Shown here: piece after piece, positions 1 through 5,362 of the stretch | How the letters are laid out: each line of letters starts with the position of its first letter | Position numbering within the stretch: the first letter of the stretch is position 1 | DNA from: Bacteroidales bacterium | GTDB lineage: Bacteria; Bacteroidota; Bacteroidia; Bacteroidales; UBA932 | Assembly (NCBI GenBank): GCA_017538685.1 | Contig: JAFYIK010000013.1 | Coordinates: forward strand, 1 to 5,362 | DNA: 5,362 nt | Direction: 5' to 3' | Notes under the pieces: generated by a model | Database searches by the model: none | The model's input: the letters and a program-made list of their open reading frames with translations, nothing else | What the model was told of the DNA's origin: nothing | Translations under genes and position numbers: made by a program

Positions 1-534
1 AAAATCACAGTAAGTCTTGCCGATACGACTGTAGTTATTGCTAAGGCAAATATGTACAATGCGAGCAAAGACAAGAGCGTCAAGTACCTTTCCGGTACTG
101 CAGAATGTTCTGTAACTGTTCAGGCTGAGGCAATTGTGGTCCCTGATCCCGTCGAATTCGATGTTAACGCAACTCTCTTTACGGTGACTGGTTCAGGCGC
201 GGAAGAGACGGCTACCCTGACATCCGGAGATGTTACAATTACCGTTGTAAAGGGAACTGGAACAGCATTCCGCACAAGCGATACCGATCACGTGCGATTC
301 TATCAGAATGTTACGGTTACAGTTTCTTCTGCCGCACATACTATTTCGAGTATTGAGTTTACCTGCACCGAGGCCAAGTATGCAACAGCACTTGCGACGT
401 GTACATTCTCGAAAGGTAATGTCGCTGCAGACGGAACAAAGGCGACGATATCCAATGTCTCCGCGGACGCTACTACTGCTGCCATGAGTGCGCAGACTCG
501 AATCAACCACATTAAGGTTGTCTACGAGAAATAA
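1..534 (+). CDS. C-terminal part of a secreted beta-sandwich protein (5' end outside window)
   Basis: The reading frame is open from the first base of the window and ends in TAA, giving 177 visible residues; the true start lies upstream. The first methionine in view (position 52) sits inside a continuous domain and is not a credible start. Visible residues 1-50 look like the end of one beta-rich module. After a short Pro/Val linker (VVPDPVEF), residues 55-177 form a second module rich in Thr, Val and Ser with alternating strands (VRFYQNVTVTV, ISSIEFTC, RINHIKVVYEK). This pattern is common at the C-terminus of extracellular Bacteroidetes proteins, where such modules act as ligand-binding or spacer domains. 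There are no visible catalytic motifs and no transmembrane segment. Base composition is lower in GC than the rest of the window. The enzyme or binding activity must lie in the missing N-terminal part, so no function is assigned. Confidence 0.85.
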   Translation, partial: KITVSLADTTVVIAKANMYNASKDKSVKYLSGTAECSVTVQAEAIVVPDPVEFDVNATLFTVTGSGAEETATLTSGDVTITVVKGTGTAFRTSDTDHVRFYQNVTVTVSSAAHTISSIEFTCTEAKYATALATCTFSKGNVAADGTKATISNVSADATTAAMSAQTRINHIKVVYEK

Positions 535-555
535 TCTCTAATCCCATATTAAATT

Positions 556-588
556 TCAGCCCGACGGTTTCCGCCGGGCTGATTTTGT
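556..588 (+). terminator. Rho-independent terminator of the first gene
   Basis: An 8-bp perfect stem, TCAGCCCG (556-563) with CGGGCTGA (575-582), is extended across one A/C mismatch by CGG/CCG around a TTT loop, and is followed by TTTTGT. It begins 21 bases after the stop codon at 534, so it should end the upstream transcript. Read on the other strand the same hairpin is followed by AAATTTAAT, so it would be a poorer terminator for the convergent gene. Confidence 0.85.
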
Positions 589-595
589 ACATAGA

Positions 596-668
596 AAGGC
601 CTTCTGGTGTACGAAATGGGTGATTAAGAGGGTTTGGTACACCAGAGGGCCTTCTGGTGTACGAAATG
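596..668. repeat. REP-like intergenic element: three arms able to form two competing hairpins
   Basis: Two exact 21-base direct copies (598-618 and 648-668, core CTTCTGGTGTACGAAATG) lie 50 bases apart. Between them is an inverted arm (633-653, core TTTGGTACACCAGA). The inverted arm can pair with the left copy: 596-612 with 637-653 is 17 pairs including one G-U, and AAA 614-616 can also meet TTT 633-635. It can instead pair with the right copy: 637-662 is a near-perfect 26-base palindrome centred on GGCC, with flanking TTT/AAA. Neither hairpin is followed by a T-run on either strand, so this is not a standard terminator. The position, between two convergent genes and just beyond the stop of the minus-strand gene, is typical of REP/BIME-type dispersed elements that act in mRNA 3'-end protection or transcription attenuation. 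Whether it recurs in the genome cannot be seen here. Confidence 0.7.
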
Positions 669-674
669 TGCGGT

Positions 675-2084
675 TTACGGATTGACGAGTATCTGCGAGC
701 ACAAAATGCGGGAGCCTGGTGAGCAGGTGGCGCGGACTTTAACGTAGCGGGCGGTGAGGTCCAGGCCGTCGGCGAGGACGAGGTCGGACCAGCAGTCGTG
801 AAGGTCGTTGGGCCAGCCTTCACCCGCGACTGTGGCGGCGTGCTGGTAGCAGTGGCCGTTGTCCGAGACGAGCACCTCGAAGCTCTGCGGGAGGGAGACG
901 CCGGCGGAGCGGCAGTCGAGGAAGAGGCCGGCGACGCTGGTAATGCGCCGATTCGAGCCGAGGTCCACGACCGTCTCCATCTGCGGGCCGTAGTCGGTCC
1001 AGCCCGGGTCGGACGGGTCTTCAGCGGGAGCGCCCTCGAGCAGCAGCCCTTCGAGTATCTTCCACTTGCGGTCGCCGGCCTGCCAGTCCACATAATTCTG
1101 CCAGGCGGCGTTGGAGTACAGCGGCTGCCCCAGTGGCATAGGGGAGCCCGGTTTGTCGAAGATGCCGGTCACGGCGAAGCTGATTATGCGGTCCACGCCG
1201 GCCTGGCTGACGCCCACGATCTGCGAAAAGTAGCGCCCGAACGCGGCCGGGATGAGGGTGGAGTACCAGCTGTTGTCCGCGCGGTCCCAGGTGAACGATT
1301 CCACGTTCGCCCACAGCTCTATCCCGCACTTCGAGTGGATCTCGCCCAGCGTCTTGAAATGCTCCTTCATCGCGCGCATAGGGAACTTTTCGCGCACGCA
1401 GCCGATTTCGTCCTGGTAGGCGATTATGTCCACCTCGAGCTTGTAGATCTGCTCGGCGAATTTGGGGCTGCTGAAATCGCTCGCGAAGATGCCGTAGGGG
1501 GAGATCATTATCTTCGCCCCGGGGGTGAGTTCGCGGGCGCGTGCCGCGACTTTGTTGACCCCTTCGATGCCCACGTCGGGCAGCCAGGGGATCATACATC
1601 CTTCCACCGGGAGATACCAGCCGTAGAACGACGGACGCTTGCCGTAGAGGGCGGCGAGTTCTTCGATCATCTCGCGCTGGCGCTGCACCACGAACGGATC
1701 GCCGAGGTCGTCAAGCTGGTTGCGGGCGTGGCCGCAGCTCATTATTATGTGCATCCCGAGGCTGTCCGCCGTGTCCATAACGGCGTCGATCGGGCTGCGG
1801 CGGCCTTCGGGATACCAGTGCTCCATCAGCGAGGAAGGGTAGATTGCCTTCCCTTCGTTGGCCACGGCCATAAACACGATGTAGTCCACTCCGATTTCGT
1901 GCAGCTCGGCGGTCTTGAGGGCCCAGAGTTCCGGATCGGTGTTGTCTATCCCGCGGGGATTCATATAAGTGTTGCGCTCATCCTGCCAGAAGAAGTTCAT
2001 AAAAGTTCCAGTGACGGGTTTCACCTGCGCAAGGGCGCAGAAAGCGAGCAGCGAAAGGGCTGATGCGGTCAGAAATCGTTTCAT
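675..2084 (-). CDS. Secreted DUF4434-like TIM-barrel protein with C-terminal discoidin-like domain (putative glycosidase)
   Basis: 469 residues, ATG start at 2084 and TAA stop at 675-677. Residues 1-19 form a signal peptide (MKRFLTASALSLLAFCALA, cut before Q20), which fixes the start; the frame stays open further upstream but only as antisense of the divergent gene. Residues about 23-345 fit the DUF4434 family, a glycoside-hydrolase-like (beta/alpha)8 barrel: TGTFMNFFWQD at the first strand, IMSCGH near 113-118, FYGWYLPVEG (153-162) with candidate catalytic E161, DIIAYQDEIG (219-228), and GIELWANVESF (254-264). Residues about 360-469 resemble an F5/8-type C (discoidin) carbohydrate-binding sandwich: VVDLGSNRRITSVAGLFL, LPQSFEVLVSDNG, ARYVKVRA, and a closing SQILV. 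The likely role is periplasmic or extracellular hydrolysis of a glycan or glycoside; the substrate is unknown. It is transcribed alone, divergently from the OB-fold lipoprotein gene. The family call is confident, the enzymatic activity is inferred. Confidence 0.88.
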   Translation of the reverse strand: MKRFLTASALSLLAFCALAQVKPVTGTFMNFFWQDERNTYMNPRGIDNTDPELWALKTAELHEIGVDYIVFMAVANEGKAIYPSSLMEHWYPEGRRSPIDAVMDTADSLGMHIIMSCGHARNQLDDLGDPFVVQRQREMIEELAALYGKRPSFYGWYLPVEGCMIPWLPDVGIEGVNKVAARARELTPGAKIMISPYGIFASDFSSPKFAEQIYKLEVDIIAYQDEIGCVREKFPMRAMKEHFKTLGEIHSKCGIELWANVESFTWDRADNSWYSTLIPAAFGRYFSQIVGVSQAGVDRIISFAVTGIFDKPGSPMPLGQPLYSNAAWQNYVDWQAGDRKWKILEGLLLEGAPAEDPSDPGWTDYGPQMETVVDLGSNRRITSVAGLFLDCRSAGVSLPQSFEVLVSDNGHCYQHAATVAGEGWPNDLHDCWSDLVLADGLDLTARYVKVRATCSPGSRILCSQILVNP

Positions 2085-2107
2085 AAAAAGATGCTTCAGT
2101 GTCAATG

Positions 2108-2141
2108 CAAAAATATGGAATAATCCCCAATTTTTACTAAA
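2108..2141 (-). promoter_or_regulatory. Bacteroidetes-type promoter for the DUF4434-like gene
   Basis: On the minus strand TATTTTTG (2115-2108) matches the Bacteroidetes -7 box TAnnTTTG exactly. A weak -33 candidate, TTTA (2141-2138), lies 22 bases upstream. Transcription would start near 2101, giving a leader of about 16 bases before the ATG at 2084. The leader has no Shine-Dalgarno motif and runs into TTTTT before the ATG. The -33 assignment is tentative. Confidence 0.5.
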
Positions 2142-2145
2142 TTTG
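2114..2145 (+). promoter_or_regulatory. Bacteroidetes-type promoter for the OB-fold lipoprotein / nuclease operon
   Basis: TAAATTTG (2138-2145) matches the Bacteroidetes -7 box TAnnTTTG exactly. TATG (2114-2117), one base from the TTTG -33 consensus, lies 20 bases upstream. A start near 2152 would leave a leader of about 30 bases (A/C-rich, CAACAATAACTTAACAAC) before the ATG at 2182, with no Shine-Dalgarno motif, as is usual in this phylum. It overlaps the opposing promoter almost completely. Confidence 0.55.
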
Positions 2146-2181
2146 AAAGCTATTGACAACAATAACTTAACAACACACATA

Positions 2182-4233
2182 ATGAAACTCAAGAACTTAT
2201 TTCTGGCAGTGATTGCAGCAGGTGCTGCACTCGTTGGCTGCGACCCTTCCGAAGTCATCGGTGATGCCTGGGAGGTGAACGCTGAAAGTGAAATCACCCT
2301 TAACAAAGAGGGTGGAAGCCAGTCTTTCAAAGTCACATCATCCTTTGACTGGAACGTCCGCGGCTTGGAAGAGGCCGACTGGCTGGACGTGCAGGTGGAC
2401 GGCGAGTCCGTCACCGGCAAGGACGATGTCATCTCCGGCTCAAGCAAGGAGCACGAAGTGACTGTGGCCGCCCTTCCGAACTCCGGCAGGGACAGGACCG
2501 CGACCATCACCATCTTCGCTAACGTGAAGAATCAGGTGAGCGTGAAGGTGACCCAGCTCGGCGAGCAGGGAGACGGTGTGATCACAACCACCGTGGCCGG
2601 TATGCTCGAGAATCCCGTCAAGGGACAGCAGTATCGCCTCAGCGGAACCATCAGCTCAGTGAAGAGCGGACAGGACAAGAACGGTAACGACTACGCCGGC
2701 TTCGACCTCACTGACGCCACCGGAAAGATCTATGTCTATTCGCTCGCTGCCGCCAGCGTGGCCGAGTACAAAGACAAACTGCAGAACGGCGCCACCGCCA
2801 CTGTCGTGGGCGAGTATGATTACTACGAGAAGAACTCGCAGCACGAACTCGTGAACGCCGTCATCGAGGCTTATGAGGCTCCCGCAACCGTGGATCCCAA
2901 CGACGCCCAGGACGCCACCGTGGCAGACTTTATCGCCAAGGCCGACCCTGTGAACTACTATCGTCTGAGCGGCACCGTCAGCGAATTCGTGAGCGGAGCC
3001 ACAAACGCCGGAAAGAAGTACATCGATTTCAACATTACCGATGCGACCGGAACCATCCTTGTCTACGGCGTGACCGACGAGTCGATCGCAACCTGGGAAG
3101 GCAAGATCAAGAACGGTTACAAAGTGGTCCTCAGGGGAAGGTATCAGTGGTATGAGAAGGACAAGAAGCACGAGGTGGTGGACGCCATCATCGACTCCGT
3201 GGAGGAAGTTGAGGCCCAGACCCAGGAAGTGAGCGGTCTGGTGGTGGCAGTCTCCAAGTTCGGCTTCCTCGTCCAGACCACGGACGGTATCGCTTATGTC
3301 TATGACAAAGACATCGAGGTTACTGTGAAGGTCGGTGATGAAGTCACCGTCAGCGGCGAGAAGACCGTCTACAACGGCATCGACGAGATCGAGAACTACA
3401 CCGTCACCGTCAAGTCCAGCGGCAACGCCCTTCCGGAAGTGGAGGCGACCGAGCTGGATGCGGCTGCCTTCGATGCATATGAAAGCCCTATGTTCGGCCT
3501 CGTGAAGTTCTCCGGCAAGCTCACCAAGAGCGGAGACTATTACAACGTGGCAGTGAAGGATGCAACCCGCAAGGGAAGTCTCTCGAACCCCGTCAGCGTG
3601 ACTGAGGATCTGCTCACCAAGTGGGTGGATGTCACCGGCTACTTCGTGGGTATCAGCGGCTCCAGCACCAAGTATCTCAATGTCATCGTCACCGCCCTCG
3701 CCCTCAGCGAAGACCAGCACGAAGATGACAACCAGGAGCCCGAGGACGCACAAGTCGGCGAGAACGAGGTTGGTTACGAGCTGACCAACGCGGAAATCAA
3801 GGCGGCCCTTGTGGAGAAAAACCAGAGCGGCAACAGCTACGGCGATATCGAGATTACCAGCGCAAGCGGCAAGTGGAGCGGAAATATGAGCCTGAGCAAG
3901 GACAACACGTTTGCTCAGCTCCGCAACAAATCCGGCTCTCATCTCAAGTCTCCGACCTTCGATAAGAACATCAAGAGGATCGTTCTCCGCATCAACGGAA
4001 AGACCATCGAAAGGACATTCTATGCGGTTCCTGCAGATACGACCGTTCCTACCTCCAGCGATGCCTACACCGCATCTCTTTGGGAGCACGCTTATGGCAC
4101 CGCCAAGAGGGAGATCAGGGATGACGACCAGTCTCTCGTGATGACCTTGACCGCAGAGGCCAAGGACTTCATCCTCATCGCCGGTGACGGCGCTGTGTAC
4201 ATCGACAGCATTCTTGTAATCTGCGAGAAATAG
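2182..4233 (+). CDS. Lipoprotein with BACON domain, four OB-fold-like modules and C-terminal beta-sandwich
   Basis: 683 residues. The ATG at 2182 is chosen because it begins a clear lipoprotein signal, MKLKNLFLAVIAAGAALVGC, with the lipobox Cys at residue 20; the open frame further upstream has no signal and crosses the promoter. Residues about 31-126 are a BACON-type beta-sandwich (SFDWNVRGLEEADWLDV, then NSGRDRTATITIF and VKVTQ). Residues 134-232 and 244-341 are two OB-fold modules sharing YRLSGT, F-x-hydrophobic-TDATG, VY, NG, YEK and HE; they are 44% identical without gaps by hand count. Residues about 346-412 (SGLVVAVSKFGFLVQTTDGIAYVY) and 421-507 (FGLVKFSGKLTKSGDYYNVAV) look like two diverged OB-folds. 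An acidic linker (510-528) leads to a C-terminal beta-sandwich (529-683: GDIEITSASGKWSG, LRNKSGSHLKSPTFDKNIKRIVL, GAVYIDSILVICEK). No catalytic motif is visible. It is predicted to sit in the outer membrane as a binding or scaffold protein. The downstream nuclease gene overlaps its stop, suggesting a joint role in capturing nucleic acid; that ligand is inference, since OB-folds also bind sugars and proteins. Confidence 0.88.
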   Translation: MKLKNLFLAVIAAGAALVGCDPSEVIGDAWEVNAESEITLNKEGGSQSFKVTSSFDWNVRGLEEADWLDVQVDGESVTGKDDVISGSSKEHEVTVAALPNSGRDRTATITIFANVKNQVSVKVTQLGEQGDGVITTTVAGMLENPVKGQQYRLSGTISSVKSGQDKNGNDYAGFDLTDATGKIYVYSLAAASVAEYKDKLQNGATATVVGEYDYYEKNSQHELVNAVIEAYEAPATVDPNDAQDATVADFIAKADPVNYYRLSGTVSEFVSGATNAGKKYIDFNITDATGTILVYGVTDESIATWEGKIKNGYKVVLRGRYQWYEKDKKHEVVDAIIDSVEEVEAQTQEVSGLVVAVSKFGFLVQTTDGIAYVYDKDIEVTVKVGDEVTVSGEKTVYNGIDEIENYTVTVKSSGNALPEVEATELDAAAFDAYESPMFGLVKFSGKLTKSGDYYNVAVKDATRKGSLSNPVSVTEDLLTKWVDVTGYFVGISGSSTKYLNVIVTALALSEDQHEDDNQEPEDAQVGENEVGYELTNAEIKAALVEKNQSGNSYGDIEITSASGKWSGNMSLSKDNTFAQLRNKSGSHLKSPTFDKNIKRIVLRINGKTIERTFYAVPADTTVPTSSDAYTASLWEHAYGTAKREIRDDDQSLVMTLTAEAKDFILIAGDGAVYIDSILVICEK

Positions 4234-5362
4234 TGCTCAAAAGATTCACATCCGCGCTTATCGCCCTGGCGGTCGCTTTTGCGGCCGCCGCGGCGGTTTC
4301 GTGCGAACTCCTCCAGCAGCAGGATCCGGACGACAATGGAACCGTCACCGTCAAGGAGAACTCTCTGAGCGTCACTAACGAGATTGTGTCGTACAAGGAG
4401 GGAACCCAGTTCCTGGTAGTCACTGCGTCGGCCGAATGGACCCTGACTCTAGATTTCGGTGAGGCGGAGGAAGAGTGGCTGACCGTGTCCGCGGAGGCGG
4501 GCCGCTCCGGCAGCAGGAAGCTCGTGATGGCGTGGAGCAGGAACGAAGAAGAAGATTCGAGGTCCTGCCTGATCACCCTGACTGTCGGTTCGGACGTGAA
4601 GACTCTGGAATTCGTCCAGAGGGGATATTCATCCACAGGCCCCGTCGGCCCGGTCGAAGGGCTCAATCCGGACCCCGTTCCGAATTGGCTCGAGCTTCCC
4701 GCGACCGACGATCCGGACCTGTATTTCTTCACGCACGATATGGAGCACGGCGGCAAGACGAAACGCAATTATTCGTTCTATCTCGATCCGCAGGCTCTAG
4801 TGGCAGTGTGGGTGGCCTATCCGCTCAACGATAATCTTGTCGGAAAGGGCTCGCGAACTGATGCCTGGGGGCTTGATCCCAAGGTGCCGAGAGAATACCA
4901 GGCGGTACTCTTCAGTGGTTTCAGAGGCTATGACCGCGGCCATCAGCTGCCTTCGGCCGACCGTTACGGTGCCGGCATCAATGAAACCACATTCTACGGC
5001 ACCAATATGACTCCGCAATTGGGAACCCTGAACCAGAATGCCTGGGCGGCCCTTGAAGTAAAAGTCCGCACCTGGGCAAGCTCTTTCGACACGCTTTATG
5101 TGGTTACCGGCTGCGACATCAGAGGCTACACTAATACGGCAAGAGATAATGATGGTAAAGAAGTGGCGGTGCCGGTTGGTTACTTCAAGGCGCTTCTGGG
5201 CTTCAAGAAAGGAGGAACCATCGGTAACACCGCAAAACAGGGCGGTTACACCGCAATCGGTTTCTATTTCAACCACGAATACTACAACAAATCCGAGATT
5301 ATGGACCAGTCGATGACCATCGACGACCTTGAAGATATGATGGACATCGACTTCTTCCCGAA
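4233..5362 (+). CDS. Lipoprotein DNA/RNA non-specific endonuclease with BACON-like domain (3' end cut by window)
   Basis: Open from GTG at 4233 to the window end without a stop, 376 full codons. The GTG is the only plausible start: it directly precedes a lipoprotein signal (LKRFTSALIALAV..., lipobox AVSC, Cys24), and the next in-frame ATG is at codon 99. Residues about 36-131 match a BACON-like domain (VVTASAEWTLTL, EEWLTVSAEAG, LEFVQRG). Residues about 160-376 form a DNA/RNA non-specific endonuclease (NucA/Serratia type, beta-beta-alpha-metal fold): VAVWVAYPLN, then YDRGHQLPSADR with general base H237, then YGTNMTPQLGTLNQNAWAALE with metal-binding N267 and E275 at the same 8-residue spacing as N119/E127 of the Serratia nuclease, then LYVVTGCD. 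The final DIDFFP matches the motif near the family's C-terminus, so only a short tail should be missing. All core active-site residues are present, so it should cut DNA and RNA with a divalent metal. The lipid anchor and an acidic stretch after the Cys (QQQDPDDN) suggest exposure on the outer membrane, for nutrient scavenging or biofilm DNA turnover. It overlaps the OB-fold gene by one base. Confidence 0.92.
   Translation, partial: MLKRFTSALIALAVAFAAAAAVSCELLQQQDPDDNGTVTVKENSLSVTNEIVSYKEGTQFLVVTASAEWTLTLDFGEAEEEWLTVSAEAGRSGSRKLVMAWSRNEEEDSRSCLITLTVGSDVKTLEFVQRGYSSTGPVGPVEGLNPDPVPNWLELPATDDPDLYFFTHDMEHGGKTKRNYSFYLDPQALVAVWVAYPLNDNLVGKGSRTDAWGLDPKVPREYQAVLFSGFRGYDRGHQLPSADRYGAGINETTFYGTNMTPQLGTLNQNAWAALEVKVRTWASSFDTLYVVTGCDIRGYTNTARDNDGKEVAVPVGYFKALLGFKKGGTIGNTAKQGGYTAIGFYFNHEYYNKSEIMDQSMTIDDLEDMMDIDFFP

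Noticed and set aside
798..2063. Long plus-strand open frame (421 codons) opposite the DUF4434-like gene
   Set aside because: It is antisense to a gene with clear domains and a signal peptide. The translation is rich in His, Val, Arg and Gly without domain pattern, as expected from the high third-position GC of the real gene.
2133..2141. Small palindrome TTTACTAAA in the divergent promoter region as a possible operator
   Set aside because: Only nine bases with an odd centre in an AT-rich stretch, and it is largely accounted for by the -7 box; too weak to call.
1969..2181. Upstream start for the OB-fold lipoprotein at 1969
   Set aside because: The extension crosses the divergent promoter region and overlaps the 5' end of the opposing gene; the ATG at 2182 starts a textbook lipoprotein signal.
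2085..2513. Extended N-terminus for the DUF4434-like protein starting at 2513
   Set aside because: The extra residues are antisense of the OB-fold gene and would bury a clean signal peptide inside the protein; the start at 2084 lies correctly behind a -7 box.
2656..4089. Long minus-strand open frame (477 codons) opposite the OB-fold lipoprotein gene
   Set aside because: It is antisense to a well-supported repeat protein; no signal, promoter or recognisable fold, and its apparent repeats mirror the OB duplication on the other strand.
4285..4296. 12-base perfect palindrome CCGCCGCGGCGG
   Set aside because: It lies within the run of alanine codons in the nuclease signal peptide and is explained by GC-rich Ala codon choice.
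4475..4834. Plus-strand open frame of 119 codons inside the nuclease gene
   Set aside because: Out-of-frame shadow, Arg/Gly-rich with no domain; the nuclease frame is continuous through this region.
1..5362. tRNA, rRNA, CRISPR array, insertion sequence
   Set aside because: No CCA-ended cloverleaf, rRNA-like stretch, regularly spaced repeat array, or transposase motif was seen; the two 21-base direct copies are too few and carry an inverted copy between them, unlike a CRISPR.

Overview
The window looks like chromosomal DNA of a fairly GC-rich Bacteroidales bacterium, for example a Rikenellaceae/Alistipes-like or related gut lineage. This rests on several signs: BACON-type domains, DUF4434-like secreted enzymes, lipoproteins with repeated OB-folds, Bacteroidetes -7 boxes of the form TAnnTTTG, and A-rich leaders without Shine-Dalgarno sequences. 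The genus cannot be fixed from the sequence alone. All four proteins appear to be exported: two carry lipoprotein signals, one a signal peptidase I signal, and the fourth lacks its N-terminus but is built of extracellular beta-sandwich modules.

Layout. (1) 1-534 (+) is the 3' end of a large secreted protein, closed by a Rho-independent terminator at 556-588. (2) 596-668 is a compact REP-like element with three arms (plus, minus, plus) lying between two convergent genes. (3) 675-2084 (-) encodes a 469-residue secreted protein with a DUF4434-like TIM-barrel (putative glycosidase) and a C-terminal discoidin-like domain. (4) 2085-2181 is a short divergent intergenic region in which two opposed Bacteroidetes promoters overlap almost completely. 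(5) 2182-4233 (+) encodes a 683-residue lipoprotein with a BACON domain, four predicted OB-fold modules (the first two a clear tandem duplication) and a C-terminal beta-sandwich. (6) 4233 to the window end (+) encodes a GTG-started lipoprotein with a BACON-like domain followed by a DNA/RNA non-specific endonuclease domain with an intact DRGH active site. Only its extreme C-terminus is missing.

How they may work together. The OB-fold lipoprotein and the nuclease share one nucleotide (TAGTG) and have no room for a separate promoter, so they should be made together. The simplest reading is a cell-envelope pair in which a multi-OB binding protein captures a ligand, possibly extracellular nucleic acid, and a tethered nuclease cuts it. 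The nuclease assignment is strong. The binding role of the OB protein is inference. The divergent DUF4434 gene may share regulation with the pair because the two promoters overlap, but nothing in the sequence links its substrate to nucleic acids.
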